From positions 5,095,501-5,159,500 of the forward strand of contig JAVTVJ010000032.1 in NCBI GenBank assembly GCA_034509425.1: a stretch of 64,000 nt of DNA, read 5' to 3'. The position numbers were made by a program, and so were the translations under genes. The DNA comes from Eopsaltria australis. Lineage: Eukaryota > Chordata > Aves > Passeriformes > Petroicidae. Below, in pieces: positions 1 to 12,785 of the stretch (position 1 is its first letter; each line of letters begins with the position of its first letter). The notes below the pieces were generated by a model. The model saw nothing but the letters and a program-made list of their open reading frames with translations, did no database searches and had not been told where the DNA came from.

Positions 1-2834
1 TGTTCTGGTGCCCATGTCTACCTCTGAGCCTTTTTGGTGTGCAGTGGATGATTTTTATAACATTCACTTATGTACAGAGATGAATTCCGTGGGGATTTTT
101 CATATCTAGTCATGTGTGATACATATGCTTATTTGTGTGAATGTGCTGGTCTGTGTCCTTCTGTCTCCAATTTAGTATTGTATCTTGAAAAATGGTAGAA
201 AATGGTAAGAAAGTGGTAAGAATTGCCTCCTAAGACATAATAAAACAAAACACCCCCCCCAATGAACCCAAACCTCCTCTCTATCTTATTGATAAAAAAT
301 TAAAACGTGTAACACCCCAGACTAATAAAGTGTTTTTTGCTTGTGAATTACAGCATTGCTTTCTTAAAGCAGAGTATTAAAAAAGTACATTTTAGAATAC
401 CAAAGATTTGTTTGAATCTTATAGTAAGAATTTCTTATGTATAGCAGAATTGTAAAGCTTATTCTTTGTTATAAAATGGTTTAATATGGGCTCTGAATCT
501 GCCGTGTGTAGCTTCTGAAAAAAGTTATGTGCCATTTAAAAGTTTTTAGTTGGAAGATTATTGAAATGTGGCAGGCTTTTATTTGAAGGATATTACAAAT
601 TATTGTTATATATAAGCATATGGAGAGTAAGATTAATCAGAACCCTTCATGCCCTCAGCAATTTATTGTTGTAGTCAATATCTCTCTAACTGTTGTCTCA
701 TTAATACTTTAGTTCTACAAGGTGTTAATTCAGATCCTTGAAATGTTAAGGATGCTGTTAGAAGAGTCTTTGGGAAGATCTCATTGAGTGCCTGTTCTAT
801 AATAAAATATCCATCACAGGAGAAGCTTTTTGGGTTTTATCCTGCAGTATCCTCATTTATTGGTGTGCTGGATGAAATAAAAGTTAACATAAGCTCAAGA
901 CTCTGGTAAATGTGGAAGAGAAAAGCTGATACTTTGCTGCTTTGTCCAAACCCCTTATTCATACAGCTGAGGGGGAACGACCCACTTCGTGGCAACGTTT
1001 GATAGTGGGAGAGTTTCTTCGTGGGAGAGTTTGATAGTGGCTGGGGTGCAGGACCAATACAGCCATTTCTGGAAATGTGGTCTTGAAAAAGAAAGGTTGT
1101 TTCTTTGTTTCTAAAATGTCTAAAATCAAGGAAACTGATAAGGGAGTTATTATGGGACTAGGTACATGGTACAAAATGTCTCCCTATTTTATCTCTAGAA
1201 AGTAGTTGTGCTGTGGATAAGCACATTCTATCTTTACTGACTTCAAGGAGATCTTGTAGGCATTCACACGGATGGTAGTCCTGTGAGCTGCTATAAAATG
1301 GGTATGAAACTACAGCAGAAGACTTCCAGCCAGGATAAACTTGCAGTTCCTCAAAAAAAGTCACTTCTCTCTTGTCTTGGTTACTGTGCCAATGCTTGTT
1401 TCTCCTTCCCCAGCCTTCCTCAACCCCAAAGCTTGTGTGGCTGTAAACTGAATTGTTTTGGAAATCTGTCTCAATTAAAATTAACTATATTTATGTTTGT
1501 GCAGTGGCATATAAGGGAAGGAAGACAGCTTGAGGATAACAACTGGGGCTAGGAGGGCTGAGGCTGTTGATTGTTCTGCCAGCTTGATTTGTGCTGTGGG
1601 TTACAATCAATCAGTTGAGCTTAGCAGCTGTAGAAATATCACACACAGTTGCAGCTTTAGATCATTCTCAGATCATGTCTGATGTGAAATTTTGCCTCTG
1701 TCGTAGTTTACCATTTGCCATCACAGTCTGCAGTTAGGATTCACCAGGTTTCACAGGTGATGTTTTCCAGCAGGGAAGAAGCATGCATATGGAAACACCA
1801 GGCATACAGGCCTAAGGAGTCAAAAAGCATTAGAGAAATCACCCATCCTTGAAAATTTCTGAATAATCTTTTCCTTCACCAGGAAGAAACAGGCTCAAAA
1901 TACCAATGAAAAAAAAAAGCTCACACTCTCCTAACCCAGAGAATATAAAGGCTGTGTTGGCTTTGGAGCATTAAGTTTAATAGATGGCAGTATAAATCAA
2001 CTTTGGAACCAGAAAAATGTCTAATTTACTTTATACCCAAAGAATTTTTGCTGTTTCTTCTTTGTTGTTTTGTGGGATTTTTTCCCTACTTTTTTCCCAT
2101 TTCCTCTTTTTTTCTTCATGATTGGGATTTGCAGAATGTCTTCCCTGGCTTTTTGGGCTCTTATTTTTCTATTCTTACTGGTTTTTTTCCCCCGTTGTTC
2201 TGTGTCATGTTCCTACCTCAATCTTGTTTCCTGTTTTAGTTCAGTTACTTCCTTGCTCCTTCTGTTTCCATGTATCTCCCACCCACCCAAGCATCAATCC
2301 CACCCAGTCACAGGATTTGTAAAGCTTACCAGACTGAAGGCTGGTAGCTGATATTTGAAATAGAAAGCCATGCCATCTAGAGGCATGAGTGAGACACAAA
2401 AAAAACCCCAGTCTTGTTCTCATAGCCATCAGAAAAGGGATGATCCTGTGGACTTCTAGACTCTCCTGGCTAATAAAATGGTCTGATGAAATATATGCTT
2501 TTAATTAATATATTTCTTGTAAGCAGCAGGTGCTGTTTATTTTTGGTGGCTCTTCATACAGTGTTGGAGAACATCTCATATTCCTGATGTGTTCATCCCC
2601 TTTATGCTCCTGCCTGGGCCATTGTTAGTGAATACATTTTTTTTGTCTTCTCCATCAGCTTTTCTAAACAACTTGCTGTTTTCTGTGGGTTACATTTCTG
2701 CCAGCAGAGCTCGGAAGATGAGAGATGCTTCTCAGCTGTATTACACAGATGTTGCTGTTATTACTGTGTAAATTCTTTATATTTCAAGGTTGCTACCTCA
2801 GAGGAAAAGGAAATATTCCCAGGATGTGAATGAA
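1..2834. other. AT-rich unique DNA, no gene seen
   Basis: No gene or recognisable repeat family was found. The stretch holds an 8-base C run near 253-260, a 32-bp imperfect local duplication at 997-1040 (the motif gtttgatagtgg occurs twice) and a T/C-rich tract at about 2040-2200. The F/L/S-rich open frames over that tract are by-products of its composition. A short A run lies at about 1910. The + strand is T-rich, as in most of the window. Confidence 0.6.
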
Positions 2835-3150
2835 GAGTTGGATGTGAGGCGCTGGGTTGGCCTCGGGGGGGAAACAAGTGCTTGACGGGGGCAAGTTAAG
2901 TAAGTGGCCAATCTTTTGGGTCGGCCCCTAGGCTGGCAAGAAGGGAAGGGGGCTCAGGTTGACAAGATGGGGAAGCAGGAGTTGAGAGGCCTCCAGGGCA
3001 CCAGTGTGATTCCAGGACAGCCACAGCCTTGATGCTGCCGGCTGGTGGGGTCACCTTGTCCGCTGGGATGCTGGGGTGCCTCCCTACGGGCAACTAGCAC
3101 GAGGCCTTGGCAACCTCTGGTAGATCTTGGCAGCTAGGGAAGCAGAGGAA
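2835..3150. other. GC-rich, CpG-containing block of unknown origin
   Basis: About 300 bp that is clearly richer in G and C than its surroundings, with roughly eight CpG sites and several G runs. It contains no convincing open frame or splice structure. It lies immediately upstream of a CR1 3' fragment, so it could be an old retroelement part I do not recognise. It could also be a small GC-rich unique segment. It is too small and isolated for a typical promoter CpG island. Confidence 0.4.
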
Positions 3151-3204
3151 ATGGTGTGTCTGGGGAGTAGGAATCTTAGGGTTTGGGGTTTTTTTTAACC
3201 ACAT

Positions 3205-3370
3205 GGATGGTCAAAATACTGGACTGGGATGTCTCATTCAGTGTTGGAGTCTCTGTGCTTGGAAATGTTCTCGAGTGGACACTGCTCAGTGCCATCTGAT
3301 CAGACTGGCTTTGTACAGGTGCTTGGATATAGGAGACCTCCAGAGTCCTGTCCAACCAAAGTTACTTTCT
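3205..3370 (+). mobile_element. CR1 LINE 3'-UTR fragment
   Basis: The segment follows the avian CR1 3' untranslated region in order. First comes a 'gagtctctgtgcttgga' block, then a block corresponding to the consensus that mentions lost-tail motifs such as 'tggacac...ctgctc'. It ends with 'gacctccagagtcctgtcc' followed by 'aacc'. Substitutions and small deletions are frequent, so this is an old copy. It has no ORF2 part, as expected for a 5'-truncated CR1. The final 8-bp repeat (attctgtg) is not preserved. The identification rests on the recalled CR1 consensus. Confidence 0.75.
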
Positions 3371-6300
3371 GATTTGGTGATGTACTAAGCAAACTTGATG
3401 GATAGCTTGTAGTTTTAGTGACCTTTTTCTAATTTGGAGCCTTATAGTATCTCATATGCAACTTGGTTTATCGATGTTTGCTAATTGTCATTGTTGGCAA
3501 GATGCACACTAGCTTGGAGAAAAGCATACAGAAAAAATAAGATTTGCCATGCTAGGTGAAATTCTCTGGTCTGTCTAGGTGTCTTCACTACCAAACCTTT
3601 AAAACAAAGAAAACCCAAACAATCAGGCAGCAAAGCCAGGAAAACAAAAAAGAAACCCCAAAGGATACTGTAGGGTCAGTGTGCAATAATATTATGCTCT
3701 CTCTCTCTTTTCCTCAACTCTTTTGCCTGAAGTAATTGGGCATCTCTATTTCATTAATTGTTACAAGTCCATTAATATCAGTCCCTTCTGAATTTTGCTG
3801 TAGACAAACTGGCAATCATTGCTGAAGATTTATACAGAATGTAATGTTTTTTACTGTTAGCCACTTATTTTGTTGACTTTTTATTGGCTTATTTTACTGA
3901 CTGTCCTCTTCAGCATGGAGGATAGATGAGTATCTAACTACCCACAGAAATGCCACAGAGACTTACGATTTTTTAATAACATAAAAGCAAACAACAACAA
4001 TCTATTATTTATCTTTTATGGAAACCATTCTAATTTCTGTAAGTCTCTCTGTATTAGATCTTCTGTGTGGCATTTAAGTTCACTCTGATGCCAGGATTTT
4101 AGAGCTTTGCAGTATTATAATGGAGGCCAAACTGACAAGTTACATAATGATATATATACATTTCATTTTTCTCCAGTCCCTTTTTTTTGTTTGCCTACAT
4201 CAAATTTTTTTAAACAGCAATCCTGATTTCAGTTTCATTGAACCATTCATATGGCAACTGAAGATGCTCTCCTTATTTGATAATTGTGAATTTATAATCT
4301 TTAATAGGCTATAAAAAGCTTAAATTTTCACGCCAAGAAGCCTTGGAGTCTTCTTACTGTCAGAAATAATTAAGGAATAGGAATGTCTTGTGCATTTGAA
4401 TGTCATTTGTCTTGATAGTTGCTTCCTGGAGATAGTTAAGATTAATATAAATTCTGATATAGTGTGCATATACTTCTATTTTCATAATTCATTTCTGGAC
4501 AGTGATTCTCCTAAATACATTACCATGTATTTATTGTTGACTTTCATTGTATACCCTGTGTACAGCATAAAGCAATCAAAACTCAGGAAAGAGGAAGCAT
4601 GAAATTCATAGAAAAAAAGAGATCCACGTTGGATTCTTTAATAATGAAGGTTTTATGTCATAAAGTGTGACAATTCTGAAGTAGTTTGAGTTTTAATTCA
4701 GTATAGTTACTACTTGGAATCTAGACTCTCTCCTCCCCCACACGGGTGCCTCTTTCCTTTCCAGAAATGCTAATCACTGCAGGGGGTGGTAGGGAGGGTG
4801 GAAAGTGGCAGGAACAAGTTTGTGCATCTAAATGTGGTAATAAGAAAGCACAGACTTCTTTTATCATAGTTACTCTGGACTTTTTGTTCAGCAGTCTTGA
4901 GCATTCATTTCTTGGGTTTTGTTTAGGGATTTCACTTGTCTTGAGTAGGACTTGAAGTATCAAAAATAGAATACAGTATTTGTTTCAAAGAAAGAGCAAA
5001 AATACTAAATCCAATCAGATATGGGCCATGATGGAAGATAATGCTAATGGCTCATTCTAGATATTGGCTTCCACTTTTTTCCCCCTCTTACTTCTCCTGA
5101 AATGTTTGGAAATGTTCTTTGTCCTGATCCAGATCCTTAAAGAGTAAGGCAAAGTATTTGTAAGGTATTGTTTAAAAAGAATTTGCAACCATATGACAAA
5201 AATGAGCCAGCAAGGGACATAATATTGCCGCTTAGTTGATCAAAAGGCTTCTAACTGATGCAAGTAAAATGACATTTAGATGTGTTTTATGATGTTGGAA
5301 AATCACACATGGTTTGATTTTCCTAGAAGGCTGTTTGTATATTAAATGCATTACCTAACATTTGGAGTTATTCTACTATTCTGAAAGTGTAATTTGTTTA
5401 ATTGCATGCCCATCAGATCCTATATGTGCACCTGAAAGTGCTTTTCAACAAATTAGGCTTTAATTGTATTTCTGAGATAGCAGTCAAAGTAGCAGATCTT
5501 GTCTTTATATCCATCCTGGAACCTGATATGGATTTATTAAATGGAGAACCTGCTGTAAAATTACTTTGTCTTATTAATTGTGCTGTTCACTTGGATGTGA
5601 AATAGATGCAGTGCTCATCAGAGCTAAATGGTGGTGCAAATCTAAATAGAAATACGTTAAGACTTAAAATTGTACATATGCTTTTTATTAATGGATGAAA
5701 CCAAGCCTTCATTTGTTTACTCTTGTAGAAAAAGATAAGGAACAGAGAAGTGCATTTCTATCCATCTTCTTAAGGTATGTCATGTATCATTCCTCCCACA
5801 CAAACCTGTCTTCTCTTTTTTTGCCTCATATTAAGCTGCATATGTTTTTGAAAATAAAGTTAGACTTCTGTTTTCCTGTATTCGTGCTTGGTAAACCTTT
5901 AACTTTTAAAAATCTATTTTTTAGATAGACAGTATGATGTCTGCAATGCCACCTGCTAACAGTGCACTAGGATGGCTGCAGTTTTTTCCTGTATTTGTTG
6001 GTGAAATTGCCTTTACCTCATCTTTCAAAAGGCTCTTTGAAACTACACTATGGTAATCCCATTATTTCTCATGGGACATGTGTTTTCATACTGCTGTATA
6101 TGTGAGATCTATGTGTAGGTGTTGTCATGTCCACCTCAAAATGCTCATTTTTCATGTGGAAGTGCATAAGTTTTCCTGCCTCTTTAGGTCCCAGTCAGAT
6201 TCTTAACTACAGAGGATCTATGTAATCAATGGAACCAGCTGAACGAAATAAAATAAAAAAAAAATTGTCTCTTGTCCTGCAGAAGAGGATGGTGCTGGCA

Positions 6301-7091
6301 AAACCAGGTTACCACTTTGGGAATTTGTGGTTCATGTGTGTCAGACACTGGTGCAACTTCATAATTTTTTTAGAGGGTGTGCTGCATTTTAAGGAGCAAG
6401 CTTTTAGCTTTGCAGAACAGATTTTAGTTGGGTTAGTCTCTAACATAGGTTTTAATATATTCTAATGTAATTTTAGATTGGGTCGTTAAAATTAATGTTA
6501 TAAATAAATTTTAGGTACTAATTTATTTCCCTTGGCTTTTTCCAGATTGGACAGTACAAGCATTTTAATATAACATCAAGGGTGCTGATATAAACTCTAC
6601 AAAGAAATACCAAGGATATAGGTTTGTTTTATGAAGCAAATTAGCTTATCATGGAGTAGTGATGTTAGATTTTTGCTTAACAACTGTCAAGGTATATATG
6701 CAGGAAGGTGCTAAATGCCTTTGATATGGGTCTGGGCAGTACCTCATGCTGCTGCTGTTGCAGCTGAAAGGAAGTATGACTGTTTCTAAACAGTCCATGA
6801 TCTTCATCTTGTGCAGAGCATGAACACAATAGAATAATGAAAGATTTCAGTTCAGTGATTTGAATATTGTAGGTAAAGTACTTGCAGGCAGTGAGCTTAT
6901 GGGATAAAAGTTGATTGGGATGTCCGTAGTCTAATGGAGAGGTATTGAGGTTTTTGTGGCCCAATAATGCTGTGTTGAAACAGTATTTGTTAATTGCCTG
7001 GTGTGTTTGAGGAGAAAAAAGTCTGCCTGGTTTTAGCACAGTTCATTTTTCTTTCATTTACTCTTGGTGCCTAAATGAGAGCTCAATATTC
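3371..7091. other. AT-rich unique DNA, no gene seen
   Basis: No recognisable gene, repeat family or RNA was found. The longest minus-strand frame (120 codons at 6677-7039) has no recognisable domain and looks like a chance frame. The region 5200-5400 is AT-rich unique sequence that could include conserved non-coding DNA, but nothing proves it. Confidence 0.55.
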
Positions 7092-7270
7092 TGCTTTTGG
7101 GTTTGCATGGCCAGGTTTTCATTGTGGGGGTGCTACAGGGGTGGCTTCTGTGAGAAGCTGCCAGAAGCTTCCTCCATGTCCGACAGAGCCAATGCCAGCC
7201 AGCTCCAGGATGGACCCACTGCTGGCCAAGGCTGGGCTGATAAGAAGTTATAGTAATGCCTCTGTGATAA

Positions 7271-7278
7271 TATATTTA
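7271..7278 (+). promoter_or_regulatory. TATA-like box of the LTR
   Basis: The sequence tatattta lies in the short AT-rich part of the LTR, just upstream of the GC-rich leader. This is where the U3 promoter of such an LTR would be. It is followed within about 30 bp by sequence that could be the transcription start. The copy is degenerate and activity is unknown. Confidence 0.4.
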
Positions 7279-7510
7279 AGAAAAAAGTTATTGTGCAGAT
7301 GTAATTGCAGTCAGAGAAGAGTGGGGTGAGAACATGTGAGAGGAACAACTCTGCAGGCACCAAGGTCAGTGCGGAAGGAGGCGGAGGAGATGTTCTAGGT
7401 GCTGGAGCTGGGATTCCTCTGCAGACCATGCTGAGGCAGCTGTGTCCCTGCAGCCCATGGAGGTCCATGGGGATGCAAAGATCCACCTGCACACAATGGA
7501 GGAGCGCATG

Positions 7511-7625
7511 CTGGAGCAGGTGTATGCCTGAGAGGAGGCTGTGACCCCGTGGGAGTCCCATGCTGGAGCAGGGTCCTGGCAGGGACCTGCAGACCCGTGG
7601 AGAGAGCGGTCCACACTGGAGCAGG
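7511..7625 (+). repeat. Internal ~52-bp repeat of the LTR
   Basis: The decamer ctggagcagg occurs at 7511-7520, 7563-7572 and 7616-7625. It is preceded in each unit by a degenerate 'cccgtgg'-type motif. The spacing of 52 and 53 bp shows a degenerate tandem array inside the LTR. Such arrays commonly vary in copy number between LTR copies. Confidence 0.7.
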
Positions 7626-7792
7626 GAAGCAACTCCTCTCCCTGAGCAGCAGCAGAAGCAGTGTGTGATGAACTGACCATGATCCCCATTCCCCATCTCC
7701 CTGAACCAGAGCGTGGGAAGGACAGAGGGATGGGGGAAAAGTGTTTTTAAGATTCATTTTACTTCTCATTATCCTGCTTTGATTTTGTTAGC

Positions 7793-7798
7793 AATAAA
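7793..7798 (+). terminator. Polyadenylation signal of the LTR
   Basis: A canonical AATAAA lies about 185 bp before the 3' end of the LTR, where the R/U5 boundary would be expected. It fixes the LTR orientation as plus. Confidence 0.6.
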
Positions 7799-8605
7799 TT
7801 CAGTTGACGTCCCAAATTCACGTTTGTTTTGCCCATGATGGTACTTGGTGAGTAACCTCTCCCAGTCCTTATCTCAACCCATGAACCCTTCTCTGTATTT
7901 GTCTCCCCTGTCCAGCTGCATAGGGGAGTGAGAGAGTGGCTTTGGTGGGTGCCTGGCACCTGGCCAGCATCAAACCATTACAGCCATTAATTGCTTTGAT
8001 GGCTTTAAGTGTTGATGAATCAGTATTAGTACACTTAAAGTTATTTACTGTGTTAGTAGCTTTTAAAAAAATAACTATGCTATTTAGACCTAGCCTATTA
8101 AGAGGTCTTCTTTCATATCATCAGTTGTGAGGGTACTCCTTCCTTTTCCCTTTTGTGATTTTGTAAGTACTTTTCTGCATTTATACCAGTATCTTCTTAA
8201 TTTGTCACTGCTGAATAGAAAGACTGTCTAGTTTTAGTAAAGTGGCCTTTATAACAGCTTGTGCATAAATATTTTGATGGCTAATGGTTTTCAAGGAAAT
8301 GAGAATGTTTTAAATTCACTGCTAGGAATGAGCTAATAGCTTTCTGCTCTTGGGAAGTTAATACTTTATTGATATTTTGTAAAGTTTTTAAAACTGGTTT
8401 TATTGAACAATACTAGACAACGTAGCTTTTTGTAATTTAGTTGCAATGCCTTAATACCTTCCAAATATTAACTGTTTGAATATTCATTAGTAGTCATCAA
8501 AACCTCATCTTTGTAAGAATTATCAACTGATCTAGTGAAGTGTTCACTGGTTTTTGTTCCTTCACTGCCCTATATAGTATTCACTTTAATAACTCCATGT
8601 ACTTT

Positions 8606-8633
8606 ACTTTCTATTTACTTTCTATTTACTTTC
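8606..8633. repeat. 11-bp tandem repeat, ~2.5 copies
   Basis: The unit actttctattt is repeated twice perfectly and then partially, within AT-rich unique DNA. This is a simple slippage product. Confidence 0.75.
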
Positions 8634-11437
8634 AGGAACAGCATTAAGATGTTTATAAATGCAGCTGTGAGAGTTCTGCTTGTCTTGTTTTTTCAGTTTG
8701 GCCTAAGAATACAATAAAAAACGCTGGAGTGGCTTTTGAAGTGTGTTCATGCTCATAATACCTGTATGAAAATAGTCCTTGGCTCCTCTACAAGCACAAG
8801 TTTCTAGAAGGGGATATAACCACTGTAGTCAGTCTTAGGCAGTGCCTGTGGCTATTTGCAAATGCCTTCTGGTTTTCTCTATGAAATTAATATAAAGGGA
8901 GATGTTGTGCGTTCATATTTTTAAACTGGTGCCTCTGCTTTACCATCTCAGTCTCGACAGGCAAAGGTGTAAGGTGGTACACCACGTTCTGATGCTACAT
9001 GCCACAGGATTGTCATCTTGTTTGCCTGAACTTTGTTTTGTTTTTTGAACAGGGTTTTGTTGCATTTGTAATCTACAACTCTCTGTAGGGGCCATAGTCA
9101 AGGGAAGGATAAAATCCAGAGTTAAGGAAGTGAGATAAAAAGGCTGTATGATTGTGGATGCTTGAAACTTGCTGGATAACCAAATAAACACTCAAAACGG
9201 AATAAATTTCATAAAATTCTGCCCTCGGTTGTAACCTGGCTGAGGGAATGGAACAGATAGCTTTCCATGGCATTTGTCGAAGGAGTCATTTTAAATCCTA
9301 AAAGCGTGGGGCAGTGCAGAGGTCTTGTCAACACCTGACAATACTGCTATGGATCATTCTTGGTGTGGCTGCTACTATTAACCACAAGATGGTGCAGTGA
9401 AATGAATTGCAACTTCTACATATTCTTCCTTCCAAGTCAGTAATGCAGAAATATTTAGCTATCTGTGGTGCAGAAAAAAAATTTCAAAGAAAGTTTAGTC
9501 TAGAGGGGGTAATATGCTATTTTTAGAAATTTTCTGAGTGGTGTTTAGTGCAGAGATGCTTCTTTCATTGCCAGGTGATTAAACAGAACAGCAAAATTCT
9601 AAACTAAACTAAATAGTGGATTATTAAGCAGTGGGTGTTACTGGTATTGAACTCTGTCCCTTTTATATGTGCAGTGTGTGTAAAGGAATATTTAAAATGA
9701 AAAAGATTTATCCATGATTAAGGTGTGATTGTGATACAGACACTTTTTTTCTTCTAGATGTTTATGACCTTGGTAATTTTAATTTTTGTAGGGAAAAAAC
9801 CAGTTATTTGCTATGTATTTCCCTTATGATTTGTACTTTATTATAAATGGATATGTGCCAGGCTAAAATCAAACCATCTGATTCTGGGCCCAGGTGAGAT
9901 TCAGGAGTACCCTCTTGCAGTACCACCTGAGGACAAATGCATGGTAGTTCATGACCCTGGTGGTAGTCTTCAGTAGTTTTACTATTAGAATGTTAGGAAG
10001 TATCCCTAGTATCCTTACTTTTTTCCCGTTTCCATTCCTTGAGCAGAAGATGTGTTCCCTTTCACTCTTTGAGAATGTGTAGGTTGTGACCAAATCAAAG
10101 TATCAGAGCCCTCAATGCTATTGATGGCTTAGACATTGTTTTAACTCCTCTACAGATAACCATAGAAGGCTGCATACATTTTCTTTATTGGGCTCTGTGT
10201 CTCTCTTGGGCTTTCTCAGTGAAGGCGGGGAAGTGCAGAGATAGATGTCAGCACCTGTATTGGTGCATAGTTCACAAGAGAGATTCTACCTCTGACTTGG
10301 GTGGGTCATTTTGGGGGAAAATACTATACATCTGAAGTTTTAGCCAACTGGTGTCTCCAAAACTCACGGCAACTGTGCCAGTAAAATATCCTTGGCACTG
10401 AGCAGACATTAAGCACTCTTTCTTCCCTCCCACCAGACCAACACTCCAGCACTGCAGACTGGCACTGTCTCTGTATCCGAGCCAGGCAAAGGTGTGTGTC
10501 AGGTGACTGTGGAACCCCTGATACTGGTGGGGGAAGAAGTGAAGATGTTTATCCTTAGAACAGTTAGAGGTCTCTGCTTGGTTGGTAGAGTTGGTGCAGT
10601 CTTCAGATAAACTCCTGCATCACATGTTCCCCTCAAGCTGTGTTTGCACATTCCAGCTAGTTTGCTGACCAGCTGAGTGCTGTGGTTCATGGTGATAATC
10701 CTTTAATTTTCTGCATCAGCGCTGGAGTCTTACCACTGGCAGACCCTGGTTGTTCCTTGAGCAACCCTACAGCCATGATCAGTCCCTCTAAAAAAAGCTC
10801 CAAGAAATATCTTTGGTGCCTAGAAAATACCAGCTATCTCAAAGTACTTCTTTTTTTAAATTTTTTCACAGAGAAGAGATATTGACGGGTAGGGTCACCT
10901 TTGTAAATCAGACTCTTGGAAATCCTTTCATCTCTTATTACTATACCAACACTGTAGATAACTTTATGGGGCACCACCTGCAAAGCCTTGGTGCTGTTGA
11001 ACAAAGCTTCATCTATTGTTTTTCTTTGTAGTTCCCTATCTCATAGAAGGAGTGAGCATGAACAGATCTGTGAAGAGTGGATACGAGTCCACAGAGCACT
11101 TTGTCATTTGCTAGGAGTGCTTATGTTCTTGTGAGAGTTACCCTCTTTGGCTCTAGAACTAGTGCATAATGATCTTAAAGCATTAAAACTTACCTGACTG
11201 CCTTACATGAACTGTCCACATTGGAACAATTCTTGTGAGGTAAGAGAAATTATTAACTCGTAGTATTCCTCATCAATACAGCAAGATCTTATGGTGGTGT
11301 TAGATGCTTTTCTGGCAAAATTTGAAGGAAATTAAAACTTTCCTTTTTCTAAAAAATAATGCTTAATTATTTTAATGTTTTCTTGGTGTTCTCTTGGTTA
11401 TTTTGTGGATATAAATAATTATTTTTATTTAAGACCG

Positions 11438-11475
11438 ATAATTATAATTATAATTGTAATTATAATTATAATTAT
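11438..11475. repeat. (ATTATA)n repeat forming a palindrome
   Basis: About six copies of the hexamer attata, with one G interruption near the centre. The interruption makes two 18-bp arms that are exact reverse complements around a 2-base centre. The tract could extrude as a cruciform and is a likely polymorphic site. Confidence 0.85.
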
Positions 11476-12097
11476 GTGCTTTTGTCAAGGAAATAGGTGT
11501 ATAATTTGCCCTGTTCTGTATAATGATGCCTAAATACTCCATTCTGTTGTACCAGAGAAGAGTATTCTACTGCTGTAGCCAATTGAATTTACTGTTCTGT
11601 TTTTACCTTTTTTCCCTGACTGTTTTCATTACAGTATAGAAGTATGTATTTTTCTATGGTGTGCAGATTTTTATTATTTTTTGTGTTTGTATTGAGGTAT
11701 CTGAGTTTGACAGAGGCATGGCTGCCTGAAGTAATTTTCATCTGTTGTCATGCCCATGGTACCTCCATTTCTAGACTGTCTTAGTTGGTGTGTCAGCCTG
11801 AAGGATGTTACAACCACGGTGACTGATCCCCTCTGCCTCATGGTCTACAACATGAAAGTAGACTGATCTAATGTCAAGGTTATTTCTTTGGGGTAAACAC
11901 CTGTGGAGACTATCCTGATTTTTGACAGGTAGATATCAAGAACAGAATCTTTTTCTCCAGAGGGAACTTTTCTGCAGATCTGAAAAAAATATGAGAAACC
12001 ACTTCTTTCTGCTGTCTTGCTGGAGGAAACCCCTGAGGAGATGGGTAATTTGATATAAAAAACCTCAGAAGGTATTTTCAGCCTTACATGCTTGTTT

Positions 12098-12470
12098 TTA
12101 GCAGGCCAAACTTGATAAAAGAAGGGAAGACAACTTCCAAAGGGCCGAGGGTTTGAGTAGCTGTGGAGCTGAGGCATGGTTCTTCAAGCTCCTTTGAAAC
12201 CTGCCACAGGTGGGAATCACCTTGTCCCTTTCAGCCTCTATGCTGCTAGAAGTGTTTCCAAGAAGATGCGTTTGAGAGTGGGAAGGAGCCTTGGAGTTCA
12301 ACCACTGCTGGCTGCACAGCGGGCCGGCAGCTCCCTGTCGATTCCAGAAGTGGATGTTTAGCCCCGTGGTGCCTGAGGAGAAAGCTGTTATCTCAGAAGT
12401 CAGCTCCAGCCTGTGCTGGGGTGCCACAAACTGGCAGTGACAGAGTTGCAGGGCATCCACCAGTGCTGGT
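12098..12470. other. GC-richer segment with minus-strand open frame, unrecognised
   Basis: Moderately GC-rich DNA with a 120-codon minus-strand frame at 12098-12460. The encoded sequence is rich in Ser, Leu, Ala and Gln and shows no domain, signal peptide or membrane span. It is partly overlapped by a plus-strand frame. It could be a fragment of an unrecognised retroelement or a chance frame in GC-richer DNA. I favour non-coding. Confidence 0.4.
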
Positions 12471-12785
12471 GGTTACCTACCTGGCTAAATCATACCTGCT
12501 TGTCCTAGCCAGGTAAAAAAGCTGCTGCCTTACTGCAGGAGAGGTGGGTTTTACTGGAAAGTGCAGCTGCAAGTCTGTACAAATCGGTAATCACAGTAAA
12601 TGGATTTAGAGCTACAGAGGACTCAGTAGAAAAATGGGGGAAATGTAAGACTGCTTAGACTTCAGAGCAGATGATTAGTGTTTATTTTATCTGTTACAAT
12701 TGCTAAATGGAAACTAAACTTGTATTTGCCAACCATGAGGCATGGATCAAAGACTTGCACAGCATAAGAAAGTAATGCATAAACA

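Larger units (their letters stand above)
7092..7982 (+). mobile_element. Endogenous retrovirus LTR, apparently solo
   Basis: This roughly 0.9-kb segment matches, in order, an LTR family that I recall as common in bird genomes. It opens with a TG-starting 5' edge near 'catggccaggtttt' and a block around 'gccaatgccagcc'. A TATA-like site and a GC-rich 'ctggagcagg' repeat block follow. A T/A-rich segment then carries AATAAA, and a pyrimidine-rich U5-like part ends '...aaaccattaca'. The plus orientation is set by the AATAAA and by the TG...CA ends. No internal retroviral genes flank it on either side, so it is most simply a solo LTR left by recombination. I could not see a clear target-site duplication, so the exact 5' edge is uncertain by tens of bases. 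The 187-codon minus-strand frame over it is an artefact of the GC-rich repeat block. The ERV class is not determined. Confidence 0.75.
7983..12097. other. AT-rich unique DNA with small repeats
   Basis: No gene was recognised. An 11-bp unit (actttctattt) is repeated about 2.5 times at 8606-8633. An AT palindrome at 11438-11475 is listed separately. The open frames of 60-110 codons here lack domains, and none is flanked by a convincing exon structure. Confidence 0.55.

Noticed and set aside
2003..2351. Overlapping F/L-rich plus frames
   Set aside because: They arise from a T/C-rich tract, and three frames are open at once.
7133..7769. Minus-strand frames of 107-187 codons
   Set aside because: They lie entirely inside the LTR and run across its GC-rich repeat block in several frames. 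This is an artefact of low stop-codon density, not a gene.
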